A stretch of DNA of 23,872 nucleotides from an uncultured Leptolyngbya sp. (lineage in GTDB: Bacteria; Cyanobacteriota; Cyanobacteriia; Phormidesmidales; Phormidesmidaceae). Of this stretch, positions 1 to 6,611 are shown piece after piece. Position numbers and translations under genes: made by a program. The stretch covers positions 1-23,872 of the forward strand of contig CALBPH010000402.1 in NCBI GenBank assembly GCA_937899365.1. The letters are read 5' to 3'. How positions within the stretch are numbered: position 1 is the first letter of the stretch; every line of letters begins with the position of its first letter. Under the pieces are notes generated by a model. It searched no databases and had not been told where the DNA came from. It was given only the letters and a program-made list of their open reading frames with translations.

Positions 1-42
1 CCACAGACTCCAATGTCTTGAGCAATACCGTGATCTTACTGG

Positions 43-71
43 TCTGCGTTCCTATCTCAGACGCAGATTTT
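43..71 (+). terminator. Possible rho-independent terminator at the left edge
   Basis: Arms TCTGCGT (43-49) and ACGCAGA (61-67) enclose an 11-nt loop and are followed directly by TTTT. Read on the plus strand this could end a transcript entering from outside the window. The T-run is short and the gene it would serve is not visible. Confidence 0.4.
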
Positions 72-124
72 CATCCACTCGCTGATAGTGTTTTGTTCAG
101 AGATGGATACTACAAGTCATTGAT

Positions 125-307
125 TCAAACATCATTAGAGACTGTATTGCTACTATTCACCGCCTCAGATGAGCGGCCAAAGGGATAAAACGTAGAATCG
201 GGTTGACCGTTACTAAGGCCAAAATTTACGGGCTCAGCCTGGGCAATGGGGGCAATGAGAGCAAGAGCGGTCGTTAAAACCAGTGCAGTCAAGACAGGAC
301 GTTTCAT
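125..307 (-). CDS. Small secreted protein, function unknown
   Basis: This 60-residue protein is not recognised as a family member. Residues 1-24 form a clear Sec signal peptide: basic Lys2-Arg3, a Leu/Ala-rich core, then a signal-peptidase-I site after Ala-Gln-Ala. That leaves a mature peptide of about 36 residues, rich in Ser and Asn, with no cysteines. The ATG at 307 is preceded by GGAG about 8 nt upstream (positions 315-318 on the plus strand), which supports this start. The gene is transcribed away from the 596 gene, and the shared upstream region contains a long imperfect dyad (383-454). The mature part is too short for a domain call; periplasmic or secreted location is inferred from the signal peptide only. 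Confidence 0.6.
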   Translation of the reverse strand: MKRPVLTALVLTTALALIAPIAQAEPVNFGLSNGQPDSTFYPFGRSSEAVNSSNTVSNDV

Positions 308-382
308 GGGAAAAGCTCCGATAGGTAGGGGAAATTGGCTTTATGGAACACCTATTAGAGTGCTAGAACAATCTGAACCCTA

Positions 383-454
383 TGTGATCGCCCCCTGAAG
401 AGTTGTTGAATCAGTCATAAAATCAGCTGAGTTCAAGGGGTGACGGCGATCACA
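383..454. promoter_or_regulatory. Long imperfect dyad in a divergent promoter region
   Basis: TGTGATCGCC (383-392) pairs perfectly with GGCGATCACA (445-454). Just inside, CCCCTGAA (392-399) pairs with TTCAAGGGG (432-440) with one bulged base. The outer TGTGA/TCACA halves resemble CRP half-sites but are far too widely spaced for one CRP dimer site. It lies between the starts of the 125-307 gene (-) and the 596 gene (+). A regulator-binding or hairpin role is inferred. Confidence 0.4.
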
Positions 455-595
455 ACAAGTCACTGGACAATGAAACACCCCCTGACGTGCTAAGGTGAGG
501 TCACAAATCCAAATAGCTGGGTGGCATGCTGTTAGTTAGAGCGCAAGGCGCATGCTACCTGGTTGGTTACCCATGCTTGTCATTAGAGGTAACCC

Positions 596-787
596 ATGTC
601 AGACAATACTCCCAGCTTTGAGACGATGACGGCCGAGTATAAGAATTATTGCGATCGCAACAATCTCACATTTCAACAGCCTAGCAAAGAGCACTCGAAT
701 ATGATTCACGGAGTGATGTATCTACGAGCCAACCCTGTAAGCTATGTAGCCCGCTACGACACCCGCCGACAGCAATTTCTAGCTTAG
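596..787 (+). CDS. Small conserved-looking hypothetical protein
   Basis: A 63-residue soluble protein with no signal peptide or membrane segment. It is rich in Asn and Tyr, with central His-Ser-Asn-Met-Ile-His-Gly and a C-terminal Arg-Tyr-Asp-Thr-Arg-Arg-Gln-Gln. The ATG at 596 is preceded by AGAGGT about 5 nt upstream, a plausible ribosome-binding site. A HIP1 octamer lies inside the coding sequence (651-658). Five ATAG units follow the stop codon, then a rho-independent terminator, so it is probably a single-gene transcript. I cannot assign a function; it looks like one of the many short cyanobacterial hypothetical proteins. Confidence 0.65.
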   Translation: MSDNTPSFETMTAEYKNYCDRNNLTFQQPSKEHSNMIHGVMYLRANPVSYVARYDTRRQQFLA

Positions 788-796
788 GGCTATCCA

Positions 797-816
797 ATAG
801 ATAGATAGATAGATAG
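797..816. repeat. Tetranucleotide microsatellite (ATAG)5
   Basis: Five perfect ATAG units lie 9 nt after the stop codon of the 596 gene and 14 nt before its terminator stem. Nothing similar occurs elsewhere in the window. Such tracts can change length by replication slippage; its position in the 3' untranslated region makes an effect on protein unlikely. Confidence 0.85.
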
Positions 817-830
817 TATTAATCATCAAC

Positions 831-863
831 AAAAGCCTCTAGTAGTCACACTGGAGGCTTTTT
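831..863 (+). terminator. Rho-independent terminator of the 596 gene
   Basis: AAAAGCCTC (831-839) pairs with GAGGCTTTTT (854-863) around a 14-nt loop, ending in five T residues. It lies 43 nt past the stop codon of the small plus-strand gene. Confidence 0.75.
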
Positions 864-1341
864 GTTATTTATCACGATTGTTAGCAGATTACATTTAAAG
901 TGCTTAACCACAGGATGCAGCATCAGGAAACAGAGGAGTTGGAAACGACGCTGCCAGAACCCCGAGCAGCTGTCCCTCTCCAACAATCCATCTCGCGACT
1001 GGCTGAGACATCTGACATTAAGAGGCCTGGCCCATGAAAGACCGGACCTGATCCACATTGAGAGTTTGACGGCATATCGGTTGAGTGGCCGTCATTCGCG
1101 GGCGACATAGATAAACTCTCCTAACAATTAGTGTGTTCTGACTTAAGGCTGCACTATTACCTTAAACAGTTACCGGACAATTCTTGTGATCGTTGTTCTA
1201 TTTAAATTTGTTTAATCTCACTCAGATACAGTGATTTGCTGGCTTAACACACTGCATAAGACCCAGTAATAAAGATTTCTAGCCCTTATGCAGTTATTTA
1301 GCTATGGGCATCTCGCTATCCGCTCATGCCCAGGCATGGCA
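864..1341. other. Gene-free stretch between small gene and LuxR-type gene
   Basis: I see no convincing gene here. The short overlapping reading frames on both strands between 846 and 1110 share the same DNA and have unusual compositions and no ribosome-binding sites. The one structured element is a 10-bp perfect inverted repeat, ACTGCATAAG (1251-1260) and CTTATGCAGT (1285-1294). It lies 48 nt beyond the stop codon of the minus-strand regulator gene, so it may be a 3' hairpin, although no clear T-run follows on that strand. Confidence 0.5.
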
Positions 1342-2034
1342 CTACACCAAATGCCGACAACGACACTCAATGTTGCATTTTCTAAAAATACCCTTCATAT
1401 GTTTTTTAACCGTATTGAGGGCAATGACCAGTTCTTTACTCACCTCCCGGTAGGACAGCCCTTGCAAATATAGCTTCCACACTTCCGCCTCACGGGTAGT
1501 TAAACCATAGCGATAGGCATCACACACGGCTCGATGATGGGCAATCTGGGTGAGATCTTCGATTGTTATCAACATGCATTTTGTCGGCTGATCGACTAAG
1601 TCAATCCACTCTGTTTTGAGATAGAGACGAATGCCTCCGGGTAGAAAAACAGTGTCATATAGCTGCAACGTATGGTCAGGAAAGTCAACACAGCTCTCTA
1701 AAAGAAAATCGCAGAGTGTCACCACCTGCTCAGGTAATGCCGTAGTCAACAAATTTTCTTGAGGTTGAAAGGCATTACCTTTAATTCCTTTGTTCAAGAG
1801 GACAAAGAATTCTTCAGCCTTGGTTGTGCACCTCAGAAGCTTGCCAGTTTCATCAAAGAGGACAAATCCTCGAAACGGGAAAACCTGTCCTAGCAAACTT
1901 TCAAAAATCAGATCCAAATTATTAGACCTGAGAGTTGCCGATGTCGAGTCATTATCAGCCTGAGTTCGAAATCTCTCATCGTTGGGAGCGGTCAAATCTG
2001 TCAGGTGGCCGAGAGTTGCCGAAGGTAACACCAT
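1342..2034 (-). CDS. LuxR/FixJ-type HTH transcriptional regulator with PAS-like N-terminus
   Basis: From the ATG at 2034 this is a 230-residue protein. The last ~55 residues are a LuxR-family helix-turn-helix: Leu-Thr-x-Arg-Glu-Ala-Glu-Val at the first helix, Gly-Leu-Ser-Tyr-Arg-Glu-Val-Ser-Lys-Glu-Leu, then Asn-Thr-Val-Lys-Lys-His-Met in the recognition helix. The preceding part (phenylalanine-rich, with Phe-Val-Leu-Phe-Asp-Glu-Thr-Gly-Lys-Leu-Leu) looks like a divergent PAS-type sensory domain. There is no receiver domain, so it is probably not a classical response regulator. The reading frame is open further upstream to a TTG at 2097, but the first ATG is at 2034 and neither start has a clear ribosome-binding site. 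Target genes are unknown; it is divergent from the 2337 gene. Confidence 0.75.
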   Translation of the reverse strand: MVLPSATLGHLTDLTAPNDERFRTQADNDSTSATLRSNNLDLIFESLLGQVFPFRGFVLFDETGKLLRCTTKAEEFFVLLNKGIKGNAFQPQENLLTTALPEQVVTLCDFLLESCVDFPDHTLQLYDTVFLPGGIRLYLKTEWIDLVDQPTKCMLITIEDLTQIAHHRAVCDAYRYGLTTREAEVWKLYLQGLSYREVSKELVIALNTVKKHMKGIFRKCNIECRCRHLV

Positions 2035-2336
2035 GGTTCTGTTTAGGAATGGGGGGAACGGGTGAAAAGCAGCATCTACTAACTTGCAAAGGGGCAAAAA
2101 TCAGGGTTGCAACTGATCACAGTCCTAACTTAAGCAATTTGGCTGAACAGCATCTACGAGAGGGATGTAGCGCTCAATCGGGTCTAGAAGTCACGATTAT
2201 GGACATGGTGTTTTGACTAGATGGGAGTGGCATTGTCCAGGGGGATGAGCTAGCATCAAGCAGGGTGAAGCAGGGGTGAAGCAAAATTACTTCTTAGAGA
2301 CCTGCTGAGCATAAGGCGTATAGGAGTCTCTCTACC
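2035..2336. other. Divergent intergenic region with a short tandem repeat
   Basis: This region separates the LuxR-type gene (-) from the 2337 gene (+) and should carry both promoters. The visible structure is a near-perfect tandem repeat of CAGGGTGAAG at 2261-2281, the second unit having one extra G. No credible small gene was found. Confidence 0.45.
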
Positions 2337-3395
2337 ATGAATCCTGACCTAACTCCCCACGCTGTGGAAGAGTGGTTTCCTCTAGATGTTCAAACAAACT
2401 ATATTGAGCATATTGTTCGTCAGCCAGGGTTAAAAATAACCCTGAGACAGGCTACCTACTTCGTTCGGCTATGGGGCTACGGCTATCTCATACAGCATGG
2501 GGTGGAGCATGCCCCCATCACCGCGCTAACCCGCAACATTAGTAGCTTTTACTGCTCCCACAGCGATGCGGCAGACTTGTTCTATACCCAAACCAACGGC
2601 ACCCCGAGGGCAGCAGGGCAAATGCTGGATAAACTCGCTGCTAAAAAGCTACTCAGGCGAGGCGAAGCCGATGGTGTTGCCACCAGACTGAGTTTAAAGA
2701 TCCCGCAGAGTTTTGAGCTGCCTGACACCATTGAGGATGATACGTTCTATACCGATGCGTTTGACCCTCGCAATGACGCATTACTGGTGGCTAGTTTTTT
2801 AGAAAAACTCTATAGCTATGATACTGAACGTCCCGAAGCCATGCTACACAACATCAAAAAAGGGCTACGCCAGTGGGCTCGCCTATATCCTGAGGGTCTA
2901 CGGGTATTAAGACGTGCATCCAATCAAGAACCCGTGGGATTTGCCGCTTTTTTCCCGCCCCACCCTGAGTCAGAAGAGAAGTTTGATCTCCCACCCAGCC
3001 GCAGCTTGCATCTGAGCCGCTTAGACGTGCGAGAAGAAGACCCAATCAAAGTAGCAGAGAAAGGCGATCCTGACTGTTACACCGTGTTTGTTCGTAGCTG
3101 GCAGATTCAGCCAGCCGTTTGGACCTATGAGAATGCCTGTGAGCTAATCAAAGATTCACAGACAACCTTGAAAAAAATTCGAGACGATTTTCCCAACATG
3201 AGTGACATTTACACCATGGCCATTCATCCCCTATCGGAGGATTTTGCTCTAACGTTGGGATTTCGCACCATGAAGGGAGATCCTGATTCATCGTTGAGTT
3301 GGCTCTCAATGCCGTTGGACCGATTTCTGGCGTTAGATTATGAAGACGTCCTATTAAACTTCGACTACAGCCATCATTATGGGGAGACGTTCTGA
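2337..3395 (+). CDS. Winged-helix plus GNAT-like protein, function unknown
   Basis: A 352-residue soluble protein. Residues ~34-122 look like a helix-turn-helix/winged-helix unit, with Leu-Arg-Gln-Ala-Thr-Tyr-Phe-Val-Arg-Leu, then Met-Leu-Asp-Lys-Leu-Ala-Ala-Lys-Lys-Leu-Leu-Arg-Arg-Gly and a Thr-Arg-Leu-Ser-Leu strand. Residues ~185-340 resemble a GNAT acyltransferase fold: Pro-Val-Gly-Phe-Ala-Ala-Phe-Phe (199-206) as a central strand, Tyr-Thr-Met-Ala-Ile-His-Pro (292-298), and Leu-Gly-Phe-Arg (307-310), the usual 'x-LGF' end of the fold. The canonical Q/RxxGxG/A acetyl-CoA loop is not obvious, so activity is uncertain. ATG 2337 is supported by AGGAG at 2322-2326. It stands alone and is divergent from the LuxR-type gene. 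Confidence 0.7.
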   Translation: MNPDLTPHAVEEWFPLDVQTNYIEHIVRQPGLKITLRQATYFVRLWGYGYLIQHGVEHAPITALTRNISSFYCSHSDAADLFYTQTNGTPRAAGQMLDKLAAKKLLRRGEADGVATRLSLKIPQSFELPDTIEDDTFYTDAFDPRNDALLVASFLEKLYSYDTERPEAMLHNIKKGLRQWARLYPEGLRVLRRASNQEPVGFAAFFPPHPESEEKFDLPPSRSLHLSRLDVREEDPIKVAEKGDPDCYTVFVRSWQIQPAVWTYENACELIKDSQTTLKKIRDDFPNMSDIYTMAIHPLSEDFALTLGFRTMKGDPDSSLSWLSMPLDRFLALDYEDVLLNFDYSHHYGETF

Positions 3396-3503
3396 CAAAA
3401 TCTGAGAACGCGTCCCTTTTTATCTAGGCTGGGTGGTTTACCACACATTACGAGAGCCCATCGCCGATTTAGAATGGAGTGGTTCTTATGTACTTAAGCC
3501 ATA

Positions 3504-3728
3504 ATGTCACGCGCTAAACAGCAGCCTATTCGTTCAACATTAACGCCCAGACCCAAGTCCCAGCCGAGTTTTGGCAAGCTCAAGTCCTTTCGCCAACTGC
3601 CTTACCACATAGCGCTCAGTCAGGCAGCACGCTTTGAGGCTTGGACCGAGGAAGTAGAGGGGATCGGCGGCCCAGCAGAAGCTGTCGATAGCAGTGATTT
3701 TGACCCCAGGCTCATGGAACGTCAATAG
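3504..3728 (+). CDS. Small hypothetical protein
   Basis: A 74-residue soluble protein. The first ~30 residues are basic and rich in Pro, Lys, Arg, Ser and Gln, probably disordered. The second half is acidic, with Trp-Thr-Glu-Glu-Val-Glu-Gly-Ile-Gly-Gly. It lies 108 nt downstream of the winged-helix/GNAT-like gene on the same strand. No strong ribosome-binding site precedes ATG 3504, so expression is less certain, but the composition is protein-like and no better frame overlaps it. I do not recognise the family. Confidence 0.5.
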   Translation: MSRAKQQPIRSTLTPRPKSQPSFGKLKSFRQLPYHIALSQAARFEAWTEEVEGIGGPAEAVDSSDFDPRLMERQ

Positions 3729-3755
3729 GGTAGTAGTACGGCACCATCCTATGGG

Positions 3756-3787
3756 AAAGCCCCCACCGTAGTCGGCAGAGGCTTTAT
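3756..3787 (+). terminator. Possible terminator after the 3504 gene
   Basis: AAAGCC (3756-3761) can pair with GGCTTT (3780-3785), followed by ATT. The stem is short and the T-run poor, so this is weak; its position 28 nt past the stop codon is appropriate. Confidence 0.3.
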
Positions 3788-3835
3788 TAGCAGATGATAG
3801 TTAAGCGGCTACTCCGACCAACTCAGCAGAATTGC

Positions 3836-3922
3836 CGTTGCTGATTTAGAGGATGAGCCAATCGGTGAGACGTGCCATGGAACAGGATCTCGCAGATAAA
3901 GTCATACCGAGGATCAGCAACG
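3836..3922 (+). repeat. Short inverted-terminal-repeat element, copy A (87 bp)
   Basis: The element begins CGTTGCTGAT and ends ATCAGCAACG, a perfect 10-bp terminal inverted repeat. The inner segments GGATGA and TCATAC extend the pairing imperfectly. Aligned with the reverse complement of copy B (16526-16612) it is exactly the same length and matches at 73 of 87 positions by my hand count. It lies between two convergent genes, 9 nt from the acs stop codon. It contains no coding sequence, so it is a MITE- or REP-like non-autonomous element; no target-site duplication is apparent. Confidence 0.85.
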
Positions 3923-3931
3923 CCGCATAAT

Positions 3932-5503
3932 TTATGCTTCATTGCGGAGCTTTTCTAGAACACTTTGGTCTTCCATGGTGGTGGCATCGCCGACTAGTTC
4001 TTCACCGCTGGCTAGGTTACGCAGAAAGCGACGGATGATTTTACCGGAGCGGGTTTTGGGTAAACCATCGGCAAACCGAATTTCGCCAGGTCTTGCGATC
4101 GCACCAATTTCCTTCACCACATGCTGCTTTAGCTCAGCCTTAAGCTCATCGCTAGCCGTATGGGTACCTTCTAAAATCACAAAGGCAAACACGTCCTCTC
4201 CCTTGAGGTCATCTTTACGACCGACCACGGCAGCTTCGGCCACCGCCGGGTGAGACACCAGCGCCGACTCAATTTCCATGGTGCCAAGGCGATGACCCGA
4301 CACATTCAGCACATCGTCGGTGCGACCCATAATCCAGAAGTAGCCATCCTCATCCTTACGGGCACCGTCGCCAGCAAAGTAGACGTACTTACCATCCTTG
4401 GGGGGAATGTGCTCCCAGTAGGTACGGCGGAACCGGGCGTCATCCCCGTAAACCGTACGCATCATGCTGGGCCAGGGATGCTTGACTACCAGGTAGCCAC
4501 CCTCATTGGCAGGGACAGGGTTACCCTCGGCATCGACAATGTCCGCCAGAATGCCAGGGAACGGCTTAGTAGCTGAACCGGGTTTAGTGGCAACAGCACC
4601 CGGCAGCGGCGTGATCATAAAGCCACCGGTCTCGGTTTGCCACCAAGTATCAATAATTGGACACTTCTCACCACCAATCACCCGGTGATACCACATCCAA
4701 GCTTCTGGATTAATCGGCTCACCCACGGTGCCCAAAATCCTCAGCGACGACAGATCGCGGGCATTGGGATGCTGGTCACCCATTTTCAAAAACGCCCGAA
4801 TTGCCGTCGGTGCCGTGTAGAAAATCGTCACCTTATACTTTTGCACCACATCCCAAAAGCAGCCAGGGTTAGACGCCCGCGGGGCACCCTCATACATCAC
4901 ACTGGTGGCACCGTTGGATAGGGGACCATACACAATGTAGCTGTGGCCCGTAATCCAGCCCACATCTGCCGTACACCAGTAAACATCATCTTCTTTGATG
5001 TCAAAGGCCCACTTAAAGGTGGTGTGGGTGTAGAGGTTGTAGCCACCTGTCGTATGGACCACCCCTTTCGGCTTCCCAGTGGTACCACTGGTGTAGAGAA
5101 TAAACAGCAGATCTTCACTATCCATGGGTTCGGCCGCACAGTCGGTGGAGGCACCGGGCTGCCCATCGTGCCACCACACGTCGCGTCCTTCGGTCCAGTC
5201 CACGTCCTGCTTCGTGCGCTGCACCACCAGCACATTAGTCACACTAGCAACGGCATTTCCCTCTAGAGCCTTATCCACCGCAGGCTTTAACGGCATCGCC
5301 TTATCCTTACGGAAACCACCATCGGCGGTGATCACCACCTTGGCCTCAGCGTCATTAAGCCGGTCTCGCAGTGCTTCAGAGCTAAAGCCACCAAACACCA
5401 CAGTATGGGCAGCACCAATCCGAGCGCAAGCCAGCATCGCCACCGCCGCCTCTGGAATCATCGGCATATAAATGCCCACCCGATCCCCTTTCGCTACACC
5501 CAT
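3932..5503 (-). CDS. acs: Acetyl-CoA synthetase, main C-terminal part of an amber-interrupted gene
   Basis: This 523-residue frame is the bulk of AMP-forming acetyl-CoA synthetase, which activates acetate to acetyl-CoA via acetyl-AMP. Visible motifs are the P-loop-like Tyr-Thr-Ser-Gly-Thr-Thr-Gly-Lys-Pro-Lys-Gly, the adenylate motif Trp-Trp-Gln-Thr-Glu-Thr-Gly-Gly, Tyr-Phe-Ala-Gly-Asp-Gly-Ala, the hinge Gly-Arg-Thr-Asp-Asp-Val-Leu-Asn-Val-Ser-Gly-His-Arg, and Pro-Lys-Thr-Arg-Ser-Gly-Lys-Ile-Ile-Arg-Arg with the acetylatable lysine. It opens at ATG 5503, which is really internal. The preceding codons (GAT, then TAG at 5507-5509) continue the same frame from the 136-residue N-terminal part at 5507-5917. 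Joined, they make 661 residues, the usual Acs length. The ATG lies 3 nt past the stop, so reinitiation is conceivable; pseudogene or sequencing error are the alternatives. Confidence 0.9.
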   Translation of the reverse strand: MGVAKGDRVGIYMPMIPEAAVAMLACARIGAAHTVVFGGFSSEALRDRLNDAEAKVVITADGGFRKDKAMPLKPAVDKALEGNAVASVTNVLVVQRTKQDVDWTEGRDVWWHDGQPGASTDCAAEPMDSEDLLFILYTSGTTGKPKGVVHTTGGYNLYTHTTFKWAFDIKEDDVYWCTADVGWITGHSYIVYGPLSNGATSVMYEGAPRASNPGCFWDVVQKYKVTIFYTAPTAIRAFLKMGDQHPNARDLSSLRILGTVGEPINPEAWMWYHRVIGGEKCPIIDTWWQTETGGFMITPLPGAVATKPGSATKPFPGILADIVDAEGNPVPANEGGYLVVKHPWPSMMRTVYGDDARFRRTYWEHIPPKDGKYVYFAGDGARKDEDGYFWIMGRTDDVLNVSGHRLGTMEIESALVSHPAVAEAAVVGRKDDLKGEDVFAFVILEGTHTASDELKAELKQHVVKEIGAIARPGEIRFADGLPKTRSGKIIRRFLRNLASGEELVGDATTMEDQSVLEKLRNEA

Positions 5504-5506
5504 ATC

Positions 5507-5917
5507 CTAAAGGACATTGGCCATTTGGCACACTTCAGCATGCAGCTCTGCATAAGTTAAGGTGCGGGCATCCCCAGGTTCACCTTCCCAAACCAGGGCT
5601 GGCTTATCTCGACGATGGGGTTCTAGATGCCGGTCTAAACAGTTGTAGGAAATGGTGATCTTGCCGCCCACAAACCACTTAGCAAAGGGGGGCTGCCAAT
5701 CAAGGACAGTATCCCATTGCTTAAACCAGTGAAGCTCTTGCTCCGCCAGCTCTGCCCAGAATGCAGCGGGATCAGCCGCCGCCTTATCGTAGAGGGCTTG
5801 GTACTGATCAGCTCCAGAAATAGCCGCCGCTTCAGCAAACTCAGCGGGCGGCGCAAACAGACGTTGCTCTTGCAGAATCGATTCAATAGCAGGCTGTGAG
5901 TTGGTGGATTGTGCCAT
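5507..5917 (-). CDS. acs: Acetyl-CoA synthetase, N-terminal fragment ending at an internal amber codon
   Basis: The 136-residue product matches the N-terminal part of Acs. It has the acetyl-CoA synthetase cap segment (Trp-Phe-Lys-Gln-Trp-Asp near the middle), then Gly-Gly-Lys-Ile-Thr-Ile-Ser-Tyr-Asn-Cys-Leu-Asp-Arg-His, which is very typical of this enzyme. It ends in Gln-Met-Ala-Asn-Val-Leu followed by TAG, where full-length homologues read on through Ala-Asn-Val-Leu into Gly-Val-x-Lys-Gly-Asp-Arg-Val. The frame continues without a shift into the 3932-5503 segment. A single C-to-T change in a CAG glutamine codon would explain the stop. On its own this fragment lacks the active-site motifs and would be inactive. 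Confidence 0.85.
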   Translation of the reverse strand: MAQSTNSQPAIESILQEQRLFAPPAEFAEAAAISGADQYQALYDKAAADPAAFWAELAEQELHWFKQWDTVLDWQPPFAKWFVGGKITISYNCLDRHLEPHRRDKPALVWEGEPGDARTLTYAELHAEVCQMANVL

Positions 5918-6611
5918 ATGTCGTCTTACTAGCGTTTCTAAATGCGGTCCTTATGAAGGCTATAGGTTGCAACCGAAGCCAGCCCAAAACCATCTATGCT
6001 TTTCAATATTTTTCGACGAAATGGCACCCAAGAATCACTTTGGTTGGAAAACGTAAATTAACCCCACTGAATTCTATGGCTGCACCCAATTAAGGACAGA
6101 AAAATAGGGATAGTGAGCCGTGAATCGGATACAAGCTATGACACTCTTGCAGGCCATAGGTTTAAGTCCACAAAGTATCCTATCCCCTAACCTAACCTTG
6201 GCAATGTAATGCTCCCATCAAGATTAAAAGGAACTATAAAGCTAAATCGCTTCGCCGATGCTCAATCAGCAGATAAGACAAACCACACTGCCCGTTGAGC
6301 GTTGCTGATCCCCAGCATGAATTTATCTGGTCAACATCGGCACATCGCATCATTGGGACCAACCGCTTAATATCGAAAAATCGGCAAAATCTCTTGCTAA
6401 AAAACCGAAGCAATTTGGTATCAAATTTGTCTAAGACGCTTTAACAACAACCATGTTGTCTATTACCGGATGTCAAGAACTACCCCCATATCCCTAGCAA
6501 ATGGCTAGATTATGGGAGATACAAAACGATTATCGTCCTACTGGCCACCTCAATCAAACCAGTAAGACAACCTCCACAAAGCTCTCTCTCTAACCTCTTG
6601 GAGAACGACCC
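5918..6611. other. Long intergenic region between acs and PTOX genes
   Basis: About 690 bp between divergent genes. It contains a decayed copy of the short inverted-repeat element (about 6300-6375) and, just before it, an isolated ATCAGCA (6265-6271) that can pair with TGCTGAT at 6303-6309. I see no convincing gene: the short plus-strand frame ending at 6093 starts inside acs and has no protein-like features. Promoters for acs and the oxidase must lie here, but I cannot pick their boxes with confidence. Confidence 0.5.
6300..6375 (-). repeat. Decayed copy C of the short inverted-repeat element
   Basis: From 6300 the sequence starts CGTTGCTGAT and its first 50 bases match the reverse complement of copy D (8475-8556) at 44 positions. 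Beyond 6350 similarity fades; the far end around CTTAATATCG is only a remnant of the terminal repeat. It lies in the region upstream of both acs and the oxidase gene. Confidence 0.7.

Noticed and set aside
846..1110. Three overlapping short frames on both strands
   Set aside because: They share the same DNA, have odd compositions (Cys/Trp/Arg-rich) and no translation signals.
2035..2097. N-terminal extension of the LuxR-type regulator from TTG 2097
   Set aside because: TTG is a rare start, no ribosome-binding site is present, and the extra residues do not resemble the family; ATG 2034 is preferred.
4250..5471. Several 60-115-residue plus-strand frames opposite acs
   Set aside because: They are antisense shadows of a strongly recognised gene and have no motifs of their own.
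5507..5509. Selenocysteine or general stop-codon reassignment explaining the acs stop
   Set aside because: The codon is TAG, not TGA, homologues do not have a special residue here, and TAG also ends other genes in the window (for example the 596 and 8222 genes).
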